Source of the DNA: Hymenobacter negativus
Lineage (GTDB): Bacteria; Bacteroidota; Bacteroidia; Cytophagales; Hymenobacteraceae
Assembly (NCBI RefSeq): GCF_016056375.1
Contig: NZ_JAEDAE010000005.1
Span: forward strand, 186,001-250,000
DNA: 64,000 bases
Direction of reading: 5' to 3'
Below are positions 1 through 6,841 of this stretch, piece by piece. Every line of letters begins with the position of its first letter. Position 1 is the stretch's first letter. Both the position numbers and the translations under genes were made by a program. Under the pieces are notes generated by a model. The model worked only from the letters and a program-made list of their open reading frames with translations, had not been told where the DNA came from and did no database searches.

Positions 1-222
1 TACGTGCCGGGCCGGGGCACCACGTTTGCCGGGCGGCAGGCCAGCCGCTTCCGCACGGCGCTGCAGCGCGAGGTCTGGTTCGGCGGCATCCGCCCGCTGT
101 TCTTCACCGAAATCGACGTCACCGACCACGCCGAGGCCCTGCGCCTGGAGCGCGTGGTGGAGGCCGTGGTGATTCCCATGTACGACTACCGCGGGTTCGA
201 CACCCTGCGCAAAGCCGCCTAG
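1..222 (+). CDS. C-terminal end of an unidentified phage protein (cut by window edge)
   Basis: The frame is open from base 1 to a TAG at 220-222, so at least 73 codons of the end of a gene are present; the start lies to the left of the window. A GTG at base 4 could in principle start it, but nothing supports that. No motif is recognised. The stop is 4 bases before the next start, and both genes share strand and GC-rich codon use, so they are probably one early phage operon. Function unknown. Confidence 0.6.
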   Translation, partial: YVPGRGTTFAGRQASRFRTALQREVWFGGIRPLFFTEIDVTDHAEALRLERVVEAVVIPMYDYRGFDTLRKAA

Positions 223-226
223 CGCC

Positions 227-562
227 ATGAACGTCGAGCTCACCAACGGCATCCTGCACCTGCACCTAAGCACGCCGCGCGAGATGGAGGTCATCCGCCT
301 GGCGGCCACGGCCTATGCCGACCGGCTGGCGGCGGCCGAACTCGCCAACCGCACCTACCACATGGGCAGCAAGCCCACCCCCGACCGGGGCTACGACGAC
401 CGCCTGACGGCCCGCACCGGCCTTTCGGCCAGCACCTGCTACGAGTACCTGCGGCTCGACGCCAAGCGCGGCGGGCTGGTGGGCCGGCAGGTGGGCACCA
501 AGTGGCTCATCACCGAGGAGGCCGTGCGCGCCTTCGAGGGCCGCCAAAAGCAGGCCGCTTAG
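227..562 (+). CDS. Helix-turn-helix protein, excisionase-like
   Basis: A 111-residue protein. The C-terminal half (about residues 60-105) reads as a winged HTH of the excisionase/MerR-like type: a helix with TGLSASTCYEYL, then a basic wing (VGRQVGTKW) and a closing helix. Such proteins bind repeated operator or attachment-site DNA and act as recombination directionality factors or transcription regulators; which one applies cannot be told here. The last base of its stop codon is the first base of an eight-copy GYATAC array, an obvious candidate target. The N-terminal half is not recognised. Confidence 0.7.
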   Translation: MNVELTNGILHLHLSTPREMEVIRLAATAYADRLAAAELANRTYHMGSKPTPDRGYDDRLTARTGLSASTCYEYLRLDAKRGGLVGRQVGTKWLITEEAVRAFEGRQKQAA

Positions 563-627
563 TATACACGGCATACACTGCATACAGGTATACAATGCAT
601 ACGGGTATACACTGCATACAAGTATGC
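562..627. repeat. Array of eight G(T/C)ATAC boxes with 8-9 base spacing
   Basis: GTATAC or GCATAC starts at 562, 571, 580, 588, 597, 605 and 614, and the reverse form GTATGC at 622, giving spacings of 9, 9, 8, 9, 8, 9 and 8. Taken in pairs the array is a tandem repeat of about 17 bases (for example GTATACACTGCATACAA at 605). GTATAC is its own reverse complement. It lies directly after the HTH gene in a non-coding gap. Likely uses are an operator array, an iteron set or a partition/excision site; the sequence alone does not decide. Confidence 0.8.
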
Positions 628-670
628 AAAGCTTGCCTACCAGGTCCGGATTGCACGGCCCGCAACATGA

Positions 671-751
671 TTGACATGGTGGGCACTGGTTCGAGTCCAG
701 TCCCCACTACGGGTTCGAGTCCCGTCTCCGAATTCGAATCCTCCCTTCTCT
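671..751 (+). other. Tandem tRNA 3'-end-like fragments (no complete tRNA)
   Basis: Three tRNA 3'-end look-alikes follow one another. The first has an anticodon-loop-like TTGACAT (671-677), GGTGG, then a perfect T-arm, ACTGG-TTCGAGT-CCAGT (685-701), and an acceptor-like CCCCACT; it resembles the 3' half of a tRNA-Val(GAC), but the variable loop is too short and no matching 5' half exists. The second is ACGGG-TTCGAGT-CCCGT (709-725). The third keeps only a T-loop, TTCGAATC (733-740), before CTCCCTTCTCTAC. They may be relics of attachment sites or decayed phage tRNA genes. Confidence 0.55.
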
Positions 752-795
752 ACAAAACGGCTACCATTTTTCACTTCTCCCTACTGCATTTCTTC

Positions 796-1275
796 ATGCT
801 TCCCTCCATTGAAACCATCGAGCAATTGATTGAAAGCCGCGACGGCCGTGGCTACGAGGCCCACTACGCCGCCAATAAGGTAGCCCGCCTGCGCCAGCTC
901 TTCGCCGCCGAGCGTGCCCACTACGACGCCATTGTGCAGGCCTCGGACGAGCAGGTCATTGAAGTCACCATCCGCACCCGCCTGCAGACGGTGGTGGTGC
1001 CCGTTTCTGAGGCCACCGGCCAGCAAGTCGCCATGGAGCTGTGGGAAGCCCAAGGCAAGCGGCTCCACTCGCTGGAAGTCGAGATTCTCTCGGCCCTGCT
1101 GGAGCAGCACGACGAGGAGAGCCGCGGCGAAAGCACTTGTTCGCGTGCTCGCATCCTGGCCCTGTGCCTGCCCCAACCCGAAACCGTTCCCGTTGCGGTA
1201 CCGGCCCAGTCCACCCCCACCCCGCCGCGTCTGCGGGCCGCCCGCGCCCACCGCGACGCCGACGTTCCTGCCTAA
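796..1275 (+). CDS. Hypothetical phage early protein
   Basis: A 159-residue protein. The ATG at 796 is preferred because the frame upstream runs through the repeat array and tRNA-like fragments, and because the start is preceded by a pyrimidine-rich leader like those of several other genes of this phage. The protein is mainly helical and charged up to about residue 115, and the last 40 residues are rich in proline and alanine. No family is recognised. It precedes the replication initiator by 15 bases and is probably co-transcribed with it. Confidence 0.6.
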   Translation: MLPSIETIEQLIESRDGRGYEAHYAANKVARLRQLFAAERAHYDAIVQASDEQVIEVTIRTRLQTVVVPVSEATGQQVAMELWEAQGKRLHSLEVEILSALLEQHDEESRGESTCSRARILALCLPQPETVPVAVPAQSTPTPPRLRAARAHRDADVPA

Positions 1276-1290
1276 GCGCCGCCGGTTCCC

Positions 1291-2085
1291 ATGAACGGCT
1301 ACACCCTCGCCAACGCGTTCCGCAAGCTGCGCCCCACCGCTTCGTTCTCGTCCATCGAGGCCGACCTCTTCTACGAGTTGGTGGGCATCTGCAACGAGCG
1401 GAACTGGCCTACCGAGTTCCAATACTCAAACCCGCTTCTCTGTGCGACCCTCGGCATTTCGGAGAAATCGCTGATTACGGCACGCAACCGACTCAAGCAG
1501 GCAGGGCTATTGGAATTCACGTCAGGCCACAAGCGCAGCCCCACGGTGTACCGCTTCCTCGACCCCGATGCTCCGCAAATACCCTTACCTGAGGTAAGCC
1601 TAAACGGCAGTATAAACGGCAGTAAAAGCGGCACCCATACCGGCAGTATAAGCGGCACCCCTTATAAGGAACAAACAAAAAGGAAAAGGAAAACACCCTC
1701 TCCGGCTCCCGCCGTCGGGGCCGAGGATGCGCTTTCCTTCGAGGCTTTCTGGCTGGCCTACGGCAAGAAAGAAGACAAGCACAAGTGCGCTCAGCGCTGG
1801 GGGGCGCTGAGCCCGGCCGAGCAAACCGCGGCCCTGGCGGCCCTGCCGGCCTACGTGGCCGCCACGCCGGAGAAGCGCTACCGCAAAAACCCGCTTACCT
1901 GGCTCAACGGCCGGTGCTGGCTGGACGAAGAGGTGCCGGTGGCGGGCCCCGAACCCGCCCAACCGGCTCCCCGCCCGGCTCCGCTGCCGGCCAATTTCGA
2001 CCCCTCCGCCCTGTTCCGCCCCGCCCTGTCCGGGGCGCTGGCCCCCAACCCCTCGCTTGCCCTGTCCACCGTCGAAGCCGCCTAA
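1291..2085 (+). CDS. Phage replication initiation protein (DnaD/DnaT/lambda O-like layout)
   Basis: A 264-residue protein with three parts. Residues 1-90 form a winged-helix domain that would bind DNA (the stretch ATLGISEKSLITARNRL is the HTH). Residues about 105-125 are a linker of four-residue repeats of the type NGSI/SGTP, encoded by a DNA array of five 12-base units. Residues about 145-215 resemble the C-terminal DnaT/DnaD-like domain of phage replication proteins (WLAYGKK ... NPLTWLNGRCW). The likely role is origin recognition and helicase loading; a DnaB-type helicase lies two genes downstream. A proline/alanine-rich tail closes the protein. Family placement is from layout and short motifs. 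Confidence 0.7.
   Translation: MNGYTLANAFRKLRPTASFSSIEADLFYELVGICNERNWPTEFQYSNPLLCATLGISEKSLITARNRLKQAGLLEFTSGHKRSPTVYRFLDPDAPQIPLPEVSLNGSINGSKSGTHTGSISGTPYKEQTKRKRKTPSPAPAVGAEDALSFEAFWLAYGKKEDKHKCAQRWGALSPAEQTAALAALPAYVAATPEKRYRKNPLTWLNGRCWLDEEVPVAGPEPAQPAPRPAPLPANFDPSALFRPALSGALAPNPSLALSTVEAA
1605..1657 (+). repeat. Five in-gene iterons, candidate phage replication origin
   Basis: CGGCA occurs at 1605, 1617, 1629, 1641 and 1653, exactly 12 bases apart, in units such as CGGCAGTATAAA and CGGCACCCATAC. The array lies inside the initiator gene, the same arrangement as the lambda origin inside gene O, and an A/T-rich stretch (CTTATAAGGAACAAACAAAA) follows at once, as expected for an unwinding region. 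The 12-base period also equals four codons, so selection for the peptide linker is an alternative. Confidence 0.6.
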
Positions 2086-2098
2086 CCGATTCGTTGCC

Positions 2099-2587
2099 AT
2101 GCTCCCCTACCTCGACCCGGCGCTGACCCAGCAGCTGACCGACGACGCGGCCCACGCCCTGCGCCAGGCCCTGCTTCCGCTGGCCCAGAATGCCCGCCGT
2201 CGGCTGGCGGCCCTCGACCCCACGGCCAAAAACGCGGCCTTCGTGGTGCGCGATGTGCAGCAGACCGAAGCCGTGCTCGACGCGGTGTCGGCCTACCACT
2301 TCGCCGCCACCGGCGAGCGCAGCCTGGCCACCTACAACGTGGCCCAGCTGGCCCGTACGCTGGCCGCCACCACGCCCGCGCCGGACGTGGACTGGCAAGC
2401 CATCACCTACCGGCTCTTTGCCCGCTTCACTGCCTACAACCCGCCGCCCTCCCCCACCGTGGCCCGTGTGGCGGCCTTGCTCCAACAGCCCCACCTGCAG
2501 GCCCGCCGGGGCTGGCCGCTCGAACAGCGCCAGCAAGCGGCCCTGTGCACCTCCTACGCCCTCGACGCGCCCCATGCCGAACGCTGA
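2099..2587 (+). CDS. Hypothetical phage protein between initiator and helicase
   Basis: A 162-residue helical protein starting at the ATG at 2099, 13 bases after the initiator gene; upstream in-frame codons would overlap the initiator out of frame. It ends 14 bases inside the start of the helicase gene, so the two are probably translationally coupled. Its place between initiator and replicative helicase would suit a helicase loader or accessory replication factor, but no Walker motif or other signature is present. Function unknown. Confidence 0.65.
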   Translation: MLPYLDPALTQQLTDDAAHALRQALLPLAQNARRRLAALDPTAKNAAFVVRDVQQTEAVLDAVSAYHFAATGERSLATYNVAQLARTLAATTPAPDVDWQAITYRLFARFTAYNPPPSPTVARVAALLQQPHLQARRGWPLEQRQQAALCTSYALDAPHAER

Positions 2588-3656
2588 TTACTTCGCCGAC
2601 CTGACCACTGCGCTACCCGAAGCCAACCCCACGGGCAAACCGGCTCCGCTGGCCAACCCCGCCGAGGCCTTGCTCAACCCGGCCGATGTGCTCGACGAGA
2701 TGCGCGCGGCCTGGAACCGGCAGGACACCAACGGCTCGCCCACGCACTTCCCCACGTTGCAGGGCTGGTGGTCGTGGATGCCCGGCGAGGCCACGCTCGT
2801 CACGGGCTGGCCCGGTCACGGCAAAACCGAACTCATGCTGCAGCTCATGCTCGTCAAAAGCAAGTACGACGGCTGGACCTGGGGGCTGGACTGCCCGGAG
2901 AACATGCCCAGCTGGAAGCTGGTGCGCAAGCTGGTGCAGGCCTACGTGGGCCAGACCTGCAACCCCCGGTACCGCCGGCTGAGCTTCGCCGAGTACGAGG
3001 ACGCCGCCGCGTGGGTGCTGCGCCACTTCCACATCGTCAACCCCCGCAAGGCCGGCAAGCTCGACGAGGTGCTGGCCGTGATGCAGCACGCGGCGGTGAC
3101 GCACAAAACCAAGGGCTTCCTCTTCGACCCCTGGAACACGCTCACCGACAACCTGCGCGACTACGGCGGGCGCGACGACGAGATGCTCAAGCACCAGCTC
3201 GGCAAGCTCTGCGACTTCGCCGAGGACTACGACCAGTGCGCCATCGTCTGCGCCCACCCGGCCGGCGTGGCCCGCACGGCCGACGGCAAGCTCAAGGTGC
3301 CCGACCAGTTCAGCGTGGCCCAGGGCCGCATGTGGGCCAACAAGATTGACAACCTGCTCGTGGTGCACCGCCCGATGTACGACGAGAACCCCACCGACAA
3401 CACGGTGGCCTTCCACGCCAAGAAAATCAAGGAACAGCCCGAAACCGGCTTTCCCACCTCTGCCGACGGCGTGGGCCTGAGCTACGAACGCACCACGTTC
3501 CGCTACACCGACCCCAAGCTGGGCCACTCGCCCCTGGACGTGAAGGCCGTCAACGCCTACCGCCAGCACGGCACCAACTACCTGCCCGCCGACGCACTGC
3601 CGGCCGATTTCCACCCCACCGGCCGCCTCGTCCGCATCCCTTACGCCAACGACTAA
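2574..3656 (+). CDS. DnaB/Twinkle-like replicative DNA helicase ATPase domain
   Basis: A 360-residue RecA-fold ATPase. Walker A is GWPGHGKT at residues 78-85, and a Walker B-like strand, FLFDPWN, has its Asp near residue 185. A conserved His (IVCAHPAG) and the motif with KIDNLLVVHRP match the C-terminal domain of DnaB and Twinkle/T7 gp4 helicases. The primase or N-terminal collar domain of those proteins is missing; residues 1-60 are short and proline-rich. It would unwind phage DNA at the fork. The ATG at 2574 overlaps the preceding gene by 14 bases. The helicase assignment is strong; the hexamer subtype is inferred. Confidence 0.82.
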   Translation: MPNADYFADLTTALPEANPTGKPAPLANPAEALLNPADVLDEMRAAWNRQDTNGSPTHFPTLQGWWSWMPGEATLVTGWPGHGKTELMLQLMLVKSKYDGWTWGLDCPENMPSWKLVRKLVQAYVGQTCNPRYRRLSFAEYEDAAAWVLRHFHIVNPRKAGKLDEVLAVMQHAAVTHKTKGFLFDPWNTLTDNLRDYGGRDDEMLKHQLGKLCDFAEDYDQCAIVCAHPAGVARTADGKLKVPDQFSVAQGRMWANKIDNLLVVHRPMYDENPTDNTVAFHAKKIKEQPETGFPTSADGVGLSYERTTFRYTDPKLGHSPLDVKAVNAYRQHGTNYLPADALPADFHPTGRLVRIPYAND

Positions 3657-3665
3657 CTCATATCC

Positions 3666-4232
3666 ATGAAACGTTACCCCAAAGGCGTGCACGCCGCCAC
3701 GCCGCACTTGCCCGGCCCCGGCCCGCTCTACATCGTCGACGGCCCGCGCCTGGCCAAAATCATGGGGCGGGCCTACCACCGCCACCTGCGCTGGGTTCGC
3801 TACCGCGTGGCCAGCCGCAACGGCGTGGTGTCTCCGTTCGCCCGGCTGCGCAACCGCCGACTCGCTGGCTGCTTCGACCGCCTGAGCGCGGCGCTGGCTC
3901 CTTTCCGCGAAACCCGCTCAACCGGCCACGCCGCGCTGGGCCTGCTGCTCGATGACCCGGAATGCCGGCCCCACGTTGCCCGGCACGTCCAGGACCTGCT
4001 GCACGAGATGGATTTTACCATCGGCGAGTACGAGCGCGCCTTCCGCTGGCTGCAAGCCCTCAAGCCCGACTACTACGGCGCGGACGAGGCCACGCAGGCA
4101 CGCCAGGCGGCCCGGCTGCTGCCGTTCGACGCCAACCAGCTGCTCACGGAAATCAAGCCGCTGTACGAAGAGGCGGTGAACGATTTGCAGGCCCTCAAGC
4201 GCTTGCGCCCCCACTTATTTCCTCGCTTGTAA
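3666..4232 (+). CDS. Hypothetical phage protein
   Basis: A 188-residue basic protein, rich in arginine between residues 30 and 65 (HRHLRWVRYRVASR), then helical. It starts 9 bases after the helicase stop and continues the same operon, so a role in DNA replication or nucleic-acid binding is plausible by context only. No recognised domain. Confidence 0.65.
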   Translation: MKRYPKGVHAATPHLPGPGPLYIVDGPRLAKIMGRAYHRHLRWVRYRVASRNGVVSPFARLRNRRLAGCFDRLSAALAPFRETRSTGHAALGLLLDDPECRPHVARHVQDLLHEMDFTIGEYERAFRWLQALKPDYYGADEATQARQAARLLPFDANQLLTEIKPLYEEAVNDLQALKRLRPHLFPRL

Positions 4233-4244
4233 CCCTTCCCCATC

Positions 4245-4904
4245 ATGGCTAAAATCCCCGGACTCCAGGACGTCAACGACCACATCCACACCTGCCGCTT
4301 CGCCTACCTGCGCACCATCCTCTACCAGGAACGGAACGAACTCACCGCCGAGCAGCAGCACGACTACCAGTTTAAGATTGGGCACATGACCATTCTGCTC
4401 GAGGAGCTCAAAGACCACCTCTACAACCTACGCGGCCTGGCTATCGCCTGCGCCCACGGCTTGGCCGGCACCCAGCCCGACGACTACGAGCCCTGGGAGG
4501 AAGACGCCGACGGCAACGATGTAGAAGTGCCCTACGACCCCTACGCCGAAATGGCCTACCACCTGAGCGGCGAGAGCAGCGTGCGCCCGCACCAGCTTAG
4601 CAACTCGGTGCTGGCCTACATCGACCAGATGCCCCTGCGCGACCAGCTGCACGCCGAGGGCTTCCTGCAGCTGATGGGCGGCGAGCTGAGCGTGCTGCAG
4701 CAGGGCGTGCCCGGCACCGATTCGGCCCAGTACGCCAGCGTGGGCATCTCCGCCGCCCTCGAAGCGCTCGAATCCACGGCCTTCGTGCTCACCTACGAAG
4801 CCGACCTGGCCCGCGTGGAGGAACTTGTTATCACCCGCGGCCCGCTAGAGGAAATCGCGACACTACTCGGACCGCTGAAGCGAAAATTGCCGTGGGAGAA
4901 ATAA
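4245..4904 (+). CDS. Hypothetical phage protein, acidic and helical
   Basis: A 219-residue acidic protein with an Asp/Glu-rich stretch around residues 83-97 (EPWEEDADGNDVEVP). It begins 12 bases after the previous gene and is the last plus-strand member of this run before two minus-strand genes. No motif or family is recognised. Confidence 0.65.
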   Translation: MAKIPGLQDVNDHIHTCRFAYLRTILYQERNELTAEQQHDYQFKIGHMTILLEELKDHLYNLRGLAIACAHGLAGTQPDDYEPWEEDADGNDVEVPYDPYAEMAYHLSGESSVRPHQLSNSVLAYIDQMPLRDQLHAEGFLQLMGGELSVLQQGVPGTDSAQYASVGISAALEALESTAFVLTYEADLARVEELVITRGPLEEIATLLGPLKRKLPWEK

Positions 4905-4939
4905 GTAATCACCCACCAATTGACGCTTTGGCCGCAAGG

Positions 4940-5257
4940 TTATTCCTTAATGAAAATCAACGTAGCGCCAAACCCTTGCGAACCGCTGAAAGTGCTTTTC
5001 AAGGTGTAACCCTCCTGGGTAAGCGTTGTCACGAGCCGTTGAATCGTTAGTCCGGCCTCCTTCATGCTATTGGCGTTGAGCCCCCCGTTCAAGTCATACT
5101 CCTCGGTTTTGCCGTTCGGCCGCACCACCACCACTTTGCCGCGGCTGGCGAGGTCGACCATTCGCACCACAACGACTTCCCCCTTGACCGCCTGCGCACG
5201 CACCGGTACCGAGGCCAATGCCACCAGGCACGCCCCCAACAAGAATACTTTTTTCAT
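4940..5257 (-). CDS. Small secreted protein, paralogue of the one at 5548-5874
   Basis: A 105-residue protein with a signal peptide (MKKVFLLGACLVALASVPVRAQA). The mature part alternates short beta-like stretches (EVVVVRMVD, KVVVVRPNGK) and ends in EGYTLKSTF ... TLIFIKE, the same ending as its neighbour's. The ATG at 5257 is chosen because it opens the signal peptide; the longer frame would run antisense through the nuclease gene. It lies opposite to the phage operon, 13 bases from the divergent nuclease start. Probably a cargo (moron) gene for a periplasmic or exported protein; function unknown. Confidence 0.72.
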   Translation of the reverse strand: MKKVFLLGACLVALASVPVRAQAVKGEVVVVRMVDLASRGKVVVVRPNGKTEEYDLNGGLNANSMKEAGLTIQRLVTTLTQEGYTLKSTFSGSQGFGATLIFIKE

Positions 5258-5270
5258 AACCGCGAAGCTA

Positions 5271-5570
5271 ATGCCCATCCGCACCGCCTCTCGCATCGAC
5301 GCCAACCAGCCGGCCATTGTGGCCGCGCTGCGCGGCATTGGCGCCTCCGTGCTGCACCTGCACCAGCTCAAGAACTGCTTCGACTTGCTCGTGGGCTATC
5401 GTGGCCGCACGTTCCTGATGGAAGTGAAAGACCCGGCCCAGCCCCTGAGCAAACGACAGCTCACCGCCGGCGAGGCCGAGTTCCGCCGCACCTGGCGGGG
5501 CACACCCTACCACGTCGTGCACAGCGAGGACGAGGCCATCCGGCTGGTTACGGCTTCGGGGCCTCCTTGA
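5271..5570 (+). CDS. VRR-NUC-type nuclease, PD-(D/E)xK fold
   Basis: A 99-residue protein. The run FDLLVGYRGRTFLMEVKD gives the catalytic signature Asp38 ... Glu51-x-Lys53 of the PD-(D/E)xK superfamily, in the form typical of small phage VRR-NUC nucleases, which cut branched or Holliday-like DNA in phage replication and recombination modules. The C-terminal half (GTPYHVVHSEDEAIRLV) also fits that family. The ATG at 5271 gives the usual length. Its end overlaps, tail to tail, 23 bases of the opposite gene. Substrate specificity is inferred from the family. Confidence 0.75.
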   Translation: MPIRTASRIDANQPAIVAALRGIGASVLHLHQLKNCFDLLVGYRGRTFLMEVKDPAQPLSKRQLTAGEAEFRRTWRGTPYHVVHSEDEAIRLVTASGPP

Positions 5571-5874
5571 CAAATATCAGTGTGGTGAGAAAGACGTCTG
5601 CCGTAAAGGTGCTTTTCAAGGAATAGCCTTCTGAGTAGAGCTTCTGCACCACTTTCAGATAGCCTTGTCCAGAGTCACTTAAGCCTTTTTCGCCGTTCCC
5701 GCTGTTGAAACTACTGACCTCGTTTTTGCCACCGGCGCGGCTAATCACGACCCGAGCCGAGCCCCCATTGTCGAATACCCGCACCACGACAATATCCGGG
5801 TCACTCGCATAAGCCCGCACCGGATTCATACTCAGTGCCAGCAGGCACGCTCCCAAGAGTAACAGCTTTTTCAT
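5548..5874 (-). CDS. Small secreted protein, paralogue of the one at 4940-5257
   Basis: A 108-residue protein with signal peptide MKKLLLLGACLLALSMNPVRA. It shares the whole layout of the protein at 4940-5257: near-identical signal peptide, IVVVRVFD versus VVVVRMVD, a GK-E motif, and the ending EGYSLKSTF ... TLIFVKE. Its last 23 bases overlap the nuclease gene end to end, and it is divergent from the next phage gene (35 bases apart). I associate this family with Hymenobacter, though that is recall. Function unknown. Confidence 0.72.
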   Translation of the reverse strand: MKKLLLLGACLLALSMNPVRAYASDPDIVVVRVFDNGGSARVVISRAGGKNEVSSFNSGNGEKGLSDSGQGYLKVVQKLYSEGYSLKSTFTADVFLTTLIFVKEAPKP

Positions 5875-5909
5875 GGGGCCGAATGTAGCGCCCCGCTCCC
5901 CAACCCCAC

Positions 5910-6365
5910 ATGCTTTCCGCTAACCGTCTCTCTGCCCCAGCCGCTACCCCTTCGCTCCAGTCCCCCGCCCCCCGGCCAGCGCTGGACCTACCGCCCTACA
6001 ACCCCGACCAGCACGTGCCCCCGCCACCGCCGATGCCTACCCTGACGGTGACCCCCAAAGGCGTGCTGCACCTGCACTCCAGCCTGCGCGAACGGCTGGG
6101 CCTGCACGAATGTCAGCCCATTGACCTGGTGCCCCCGGTTTGGAAAAGCCTGTTCTGGCACCTCGACCTGCGCAAGTGCGCGCCCCGCCAAATCTACTGG
6201 CACGCCAAGAAGCTGCGCGCCGACGGCATCAGCCTGCCGCCCGGCCTGGTGACCGAAAACCTGCTGTTCTACCTGCTGCCCGGCGAGCCCGGCCATGCCG
6301 GCTACTACCCGCTGCTGGCCGCCAACACCCTCGACCCCGCCTTCTATGCCCACCTTGCCCAGTAA
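5910..6365 (+). CDS. Hypothetical phage protein
   Basis: A 151-residue protein with a proline-rich N-terminus (residues 1-42) and a globular remainder beginning TLTVTPKGVLHLHSSLRERL, which faintly recalls an AbrB-like DNA-binding fold (not established). It restarts the plus-strand phage operon after the two opposite-strand genes and overlaps the HNH gene by 20 bases, suggesting translational coupling to the packaging module. Confidence 0.6.
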   Translation: MLSANRLSAPAATPSLQSPAPRPALDLPPYNPDQHVPPPPPMPTLTVTPKGVLHLHSSLRERLGLHECQPIDLVPPVWKSLFWHLDLRKCAPRQIYWHAKKLRADGISLPPGLVTENLLFYLLPGEPGHAGYYPLLAANTLDPAFYAHLAQ

Positions 6366-6747
6366 GTCACCCGCCCGCCCGTGGATACCCAAAGCCCAGC
6401 CCACGGTGCGCAAGTCCTACCAGCGGCACGCCGAGCGCAGCCCGCTGTACGACTCGCCCCGGTGGCGGGCCCTGCGCCGGGCCCAGCTGCGCCAGGAGCC
6501 GTGCTGCCGCGCCTGTGCCGCGAAGAAGCGGGTGACGCCGGCTGTGGTGGCTGACCACATCGTCCCCTACCGCAACGGCTCGGACTTCTTCGACGCCCGC
6601 AACCTGCAGAGCCTGTGCACCCCGTGCCACGCCCGCAAGAGCGCCCAAGAAGGCCACGTGAGGCGCAAACAGGCCGCTTCGACACACCAGGCCACGCCCA
6701 GCCTCCGAAAGTGCCCCCAATGGCTGGAAATGGCCTTTAGGGGGTAG
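6346..6747 (+). CDS. Phage HNH endonuclease next to the terminase
   Basis: A 133-residue protein with a zinc-finger-type HNH fold: Cys54 and Cys57 (CRAC), then ADHIVPY with His71, Asn86, and CTPCH with Cys91, Cys94 and His95. In HK97-type and related cos phages an HNH protein beside the terminase genes works with TerS and TerL in site-specific cutting of concatemers. The ATG at 6346 overlaps the previous gene by 20 bases; a start further upstream is possible but adds only a low-complexity stretch. Confidence 0.85.
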   Translation: MPTLPSKSPARPWIPKAQPTVRKSYQRHAERSPLYDSPRWRALRRAQLRQEPCCRACAAKKRVTPAVVADHIVPYRNGSDFFDARNLQSLCTPCHARKSAQEGHVRRKQAASTHQATPSLRKCPQWLEMAFRG

Positions 6748-6841
6748 GGGGTCAAAATCCTCAATGAGGCGTCGCCAATAACCGTAGCCCGAAGTCAAAT
6801 TTTCACACTGTCAAAATTCACCCCAAAGGGGGTACCCAATT
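6748..6841. other. Gap before terS with GTCAAA repeats; candidate packaging (cos) region
   Basis: A 94-base non-coding gap between HNH and terS in an otherwise tightly packed operon. GTCAAAAT or GTCAAATT occurs at 6751, 6794 and 6810, and a CCCCAAAGGGGG hairpin sits at 6821-6832, just before the terS start. cos or pac sites with TerS-binding direct repeats commonly lie at this point. No cut site can be assigned. Confidence 0.35.

Noticed and set aside
562..627. CRISPR array
   Set aside because: Repeat units are only 6-9 bases with no unique spacers of 30 bases or so, and no cas genes are near.
671..751. A functional phage-encoded tRNA
   Set aside because: No matching 5' acceptor, D-arm or 5' anticodon stem is present and the variable loop is too short; only 3' parts exist.
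502..795. Upstream extension of the gene at 796-1275 to a start at 502
   Set aside because: It would translate the GYATAC array and the tRNA-like fragments and overlap the HTH gene; the ATG at 796 after a typical leader is better.
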